Position numbers and translations under genes: made by a program | Assembly (NCBI RefSeq): GCF_017795745.1 | Contig: NZ_CP059067.1 | Coordinates: forward strand, 5,270,001-5,334,000 | Direction of reading: 5' to 3' | From: Rhizobacter sp. AJA081-3 | Lineage (GTDB): Bacteria; Pseudomonadota; Gammaproteobacteria; Burkholderiales; Burkholderiaceae_C | DNA length: 64,000 nt | Notes under the pieces: generated by a model | The model's input: only the letters and a program-made list of their open reading frames with translations | Told to the model about the DNA's origin: nothing | Databases searched by the model: none | In this document: positions 61,810 through 64,000 of the stretch, in pieces | Layout of the letters: every line of letters begins with the position of its first letter | Position numbering within the stretch: the first letter of the stretch is position 1

Positions 61810-62478
61810 CTAACGCGCGTCGGCGACGCGCTGCACCGGTATTTTCCACGTGCCGCTGCGGATCTCGGCATGCGTGAGCCGCCGAACCTCCACCGGCGCG
61901 ATGCCGCTGATGCCGAGCTTGCGCGCCGCGGCATGGCTGAGGTCGATGACGCGGCCGGGCTTGAAGGGGCCGCGGTCGTTCACGCGCACCACCACCTCGC
62001 GCTTGTTGCGCGGGTTGCGCACCAGCGCATAACTGGGCAGCGGCATGGTCTTGTGCGCCGCCGTCATCGCGTGCATGTCATAGACCTCGCCGGTGGCTGT
62101 GCGACGGCCATGGAAGGGCTTGCCGTACCAGGACGCGATGCCGGTCTCGGTGAGCGGCACGTCCGCCGCTTCGGGTTCGTAGGTTTCGCCCTTGATCTCG
62201 TAGGGCACGTTCGGCGCGCCCTGCGGGATCGCGGTCACCCGTGGCACCGCGTCAGGCGGGTCGCGCCGTGGAGCAGGAGCAGCCACCGGTGGTGCGGGCT
62301 TGGCGACGACGGGCGGCACCGGAGAAGGTGCGGGCTCCGAAGAACCGGGCCACGGCAAGCCGATCGACGGCAGCGACGGCAGCGACGGCATGCGCAGCGA
62401 GCCGCAGCCGGCGAGCAGCAGCGGCGCGAGCAGCACGGCAGCCAGGCGCGAGGCGCGGCGCAGGTGAAGCGTCTCCAT
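61810..62478 (-). CDS. rlpA: Septal ring lytic transglycosylase RlpA-like lipoprotein
   Basis: A 222-residue lipoprotein. The signal peptide ends in LLLAGC, followed by a Pro-rich linker (to about 90) and a double-psi beta-barrel domain with the RlpA signature GIASWYGKPFHGRRTATGE...AAHKTMPLPS...VVVRVNDRGPF, including the catalytic aspartate of VNDRG. RlpA cuts glycan strands lacking stem peptides at the septum. There is no C-terminal SPOR domain, unlike E. coli or Pseudomonas RlpA, so septal targeting would need another route. The start is ATG 62478; a longer frame to 62586 has no lipoprotein signal. Confidence 0.9.
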   Translation of the reverse strand: METLHLRRASRLAAVLLAPLLLAGCGSLRMPSLPSLPSIGLPWPGSSEPAPSPVPPVVAKPAPPVAAPAPRRDPPDAVPRVTAIPQGAPNVPYEIKGETYEPEAADVPLTETGIASWYGKPFHGRRTATGEVYDMHAMTAAHKTMPLPSYALVRNPRNKREVVVRVNDRGPFKPGRVIDLSHAAARKLGISGIAPVEVRRLTHAEIRSGTWKIPVQRVADAR

Positions 62479-62687
62479 GTCCGCAGTGAACGGCGGGACA
62501 GGGGGCGACTTCAGTAACAGAAACAGTTGTGCGCGTTGATCCGTGACAAGCGGCCGGATTGGCGCGACGCGCGGCGCCAAGTGCAAGTAACCGCAACCGC
62601 GGTCTGCGGCGTGGGCGCAACGGCGGTGCCGCCCTCAGCTTTGGCGTCCGGCGGCCGATAACGGGTCGACACGACGAGGGAAACACC

Positions 62688-63959
62688 ATGACGACTTCGA
62701 CCGCCGCCACCTCGGCCTTCCAGTCCGCCAACCCGCATGCGCTGGCCACCATCCTGCAGGCCAGCGAGACCCAGCGCATCATCGCCGCGACCGACATCTT
62801 CGATCTCGCCGGCACCAAGCTGTGGGCGCGCCACCAGCCGGTGTCGGCCGAACTGCAGCGCAAGCTGCTCGACCGCAAGCTGCGCGAACCGCTGGAGAGC
62901 TGCCTGATCGCCGAGGACGGCGTGACGCCGGCCACGCTGGTCGAGTGGCTCGAGTGGTTGGTCGACGGCGAAACGCGCCTGGCCCCCGTGCTGCGCCCGC
63001 ACGCAGCCCGGCTGCTGCGCGAGGCCCAGCACCTGCCGCTGCACCCGGTGGCGCAACTGCTGCTCAGCGCGGCGCAGGCCGCGCGCCCGCACGCCTTCGA
63101 GCATGCGGTCGCGGCGATGGGTCTGGCCGGCGCGCTGATGGTCGGCCACGGCGGCCAGACGCCGGAGATCCGGCTGGCCATGCTCGCCGGCCTGTTGCAC
63201 GACCTCGGCGAGATGTACATCGACCCGCTGCACGGTGAGGCCGAGACCGAGCGCGAACTCGACACGCTGAGCTACCGGCAGCTCGTCGTGCACCCGCACG
63301 TCGGCCTGCTGCTGATCGCGCAGCTCACCAACTACCCGGGCTCCGTCGCGCGTGCGGTGGCCGAGCACCACGAGCGGCTCGACGGCACCGGCTACCCGCA
63401 TGCGAAGCGCGGCGAGGGCCTGTCGCCGCTGGGCCGCCTGATGGCCGTCACCGACGCGGCGCTTGCCGCGCTGCGCGGGCCGCACGAGCAGCTGTTGCAC
63501 GCCAGCATCGCGCTGCGCGCCGTGCCTGGCGAGTTCGACCTGGCCTGGGTCGGCCAGCTGTCGCGTGCGGCGAGCGAACAGCCGCCGCTGCAGCCGGCCA
63601 TGCAGCCGGCGGAGATCCGCGCTCGCCGCGCCGCCCTCGAAGAGGTGCTGCAGGCCGCCGAGGACAACGCCGGGCTGCTGGCCGTCGGCGAGCGGTCGGT
63701 GAACATGCAATCCGCGCTCGAGCTCGCGCAGTTCCTGGTCGGCCGGCTGCGCGCCGGCTGGAACGAGAGCGGCCTGTGGAGCCCGCAGGCCGCCACCGGC
63801 ACCGATGCGGCCGAGGTCGAGGCCATCGAGGACGAGCTCTACCACCGCCTGCGCGGCGTGCAGCGCGCCGTGATGCTGCGCGCCGGCGAACTGCCGGCCG
63901 ACGAGGCCGCGACGCTGACGTCGCTGTGCGAATCGCTGCCGATGGGCCGCGTGGGCTGA
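62688..63959 (+). CDS. HD-GYP domain protein (cyclic di-GMP phosphodiesterase-like)
   Basis: A 423-residue soluble protein with an HD-GYP domain at about 130-275: H171-D172 in GLLHDLGEMYIDP, HPHVG (202-206) and the double motif HHERLDGTGYP (227-237). These residues bind the two or three metals and cyclic di-GMP. N- and C-terminal regions of about 130 and 150 residues carry no recognised sensor. The start at 62688 follows GAGGGAAACACC. It may counterbalance the GGDEF protein at 774 in this genome, though they are far apart. The 208-base gap before it contains no gene. Confidence 0.9.
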   Translation: MTTSTAATSAFQSANPHALATILQASETQRIIAATDIFDLAGTKLWARHQPVSAELQRKLLDRKLREPLESCLIAEDGVTPATLVEWLEWLVDGETRLAPVLRPHAARLLREAQHLPLHPVAQLLLSAAQAARPHAFEHAVAAMGLAGALMVGHGGQTPEIRLAMLAGLLHDLGEMYIDPLHGEAETERELDTLSYRQLVVHPHVGLLLIAQLTNYPGSVARAVAEHHERLDGTGYPHAKRGEGLSPLGRLMAVTDAALAALRGPHEQLLHASIALRAVPGEFDLAWVGQLSRAASEQPPLQPAMQPAEIRARRAALEEVLQAAEDNAGLLAVGERSVNMQSALELAQFLVGRLRAGWNESGLWSPQAATGTDAAEVEAIEDELYHRLRGVQRAVMLRAGELPADEAATLTSLCESLPMGRVG

Positions 63960-63971
63960 GCGGCGGCCATG

Positions 63972-64000
63972 AAAAAGCCCCCGCGGCTCGCGCCGGCGGG
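63972..64000. terminator. Left half of a bidirectional terminator, cut by the window edge
   Basis: AAAAAGCCCCCGC at 63972-63984 is followed by GGCTCGCGCC and then GGCGGG at the window end. If the sequence continues GGGCTTTTT, this is a GC stem with A/T tails on both strands, a terminator after the HD-GYP gene. The second arm is only partly in the window. Confidence 0.5.

Overview
The window is high-GC, densely packed bacterial DNA. It looks like the chromosome of a betaproteobacterium of the order Burkholderiales, in the Rubrivivax/Leptothrix/Ideonella neighbourhood. The evidence is gene content: a phasin for polyhydroxyalkanoate granules, a CreC-like kinase, DUF3014, DUF6502 and DUF5666 families, and MetY. 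GTG starts and ATGA/GTGA stop-start overlaps are frequent. This placement is inference; there is no rRNA or marker gene. No tRNA, rRNA, CRISPR array, insertion sequence or prophage was seen.

Region 1 (1-4066): the 3' end of a CreC-like histidine kinase, a protein with two GGDEF domains, a phasin with a strong promoter bracketed by two PhaR-like palindromes, and two small unknown genes.

Region 2 (4081-14653, minus strand) is the most striking part. It is a six-gene operon for a very large electron conduit: a membrane protein with a two-haem cytochrome b histidine pattern, a 24-haem c-type cytochrome, a 35-haem c-type cytochrome, a large outer-membrane beta-barrel protein, a CcmI/CycH-like TPR protein and a membrane-anchored Fe-S/FAD pyridine-nucleotide oxidoreductase. 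Together they would carry electrons between the cytoplasm or quinone pool and the cell surface.

Region 3 (14654-22600): two copies of a two-gene module, DUF6502 (putative DNA-binding protein) followed by a DUF5666 lipoprotein-like protein, face each other around a ParA-like ATPase, a trypsin-like protease, a cold-shock protein and small secreted proteins. Both DUF6502 promoters, the promoter region of the haem operon and that of the polysaccharide operon carry TGGGA...TCCCA inverted repeats. Half-site spacing separates them into two classes. This suggests an undescribed regulator/operator system linking surface electron transfer and polysaccharide.

Region 4 (22625-41423): a histidine kinase and an NtrC-type regulator (minus strand) diverge from a long plus-strand polysaccharide operon. 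The operon has two GT28-like and two GT4-like glycosyltransferases, a cytochrome b561, a heparinase II/III-like protein, two APH-fold kinase-like proteins, an ABC exporter, a deacetylase-like protein, an alginate-export-like outer-membrane barrel and UDP-glucose dehydrogenase.

Region 5 (41462-47783): a small secreted protein, an amidohydrolase, then a compact exosortase locus consisting of a VIT-VWA protein with a PEP-type C-terminal sorting signal, an exosortase with Cys-Arg-His triad, an EpsI-like protein and a GT51 transglycosylase.

Region 6 (47790-64000): mostly housekeeping and accessory genes (S9 peptidase, MetY, LemA plus two TPM proteins, MalT-like regulator, DsbG-like protein, DUF3014, EamA exporter with AraC regulator, hydrolase, RlpA, HD-GYP protein). 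A gene-free stretch at 57364-57937 is built from nested inverted repeats.
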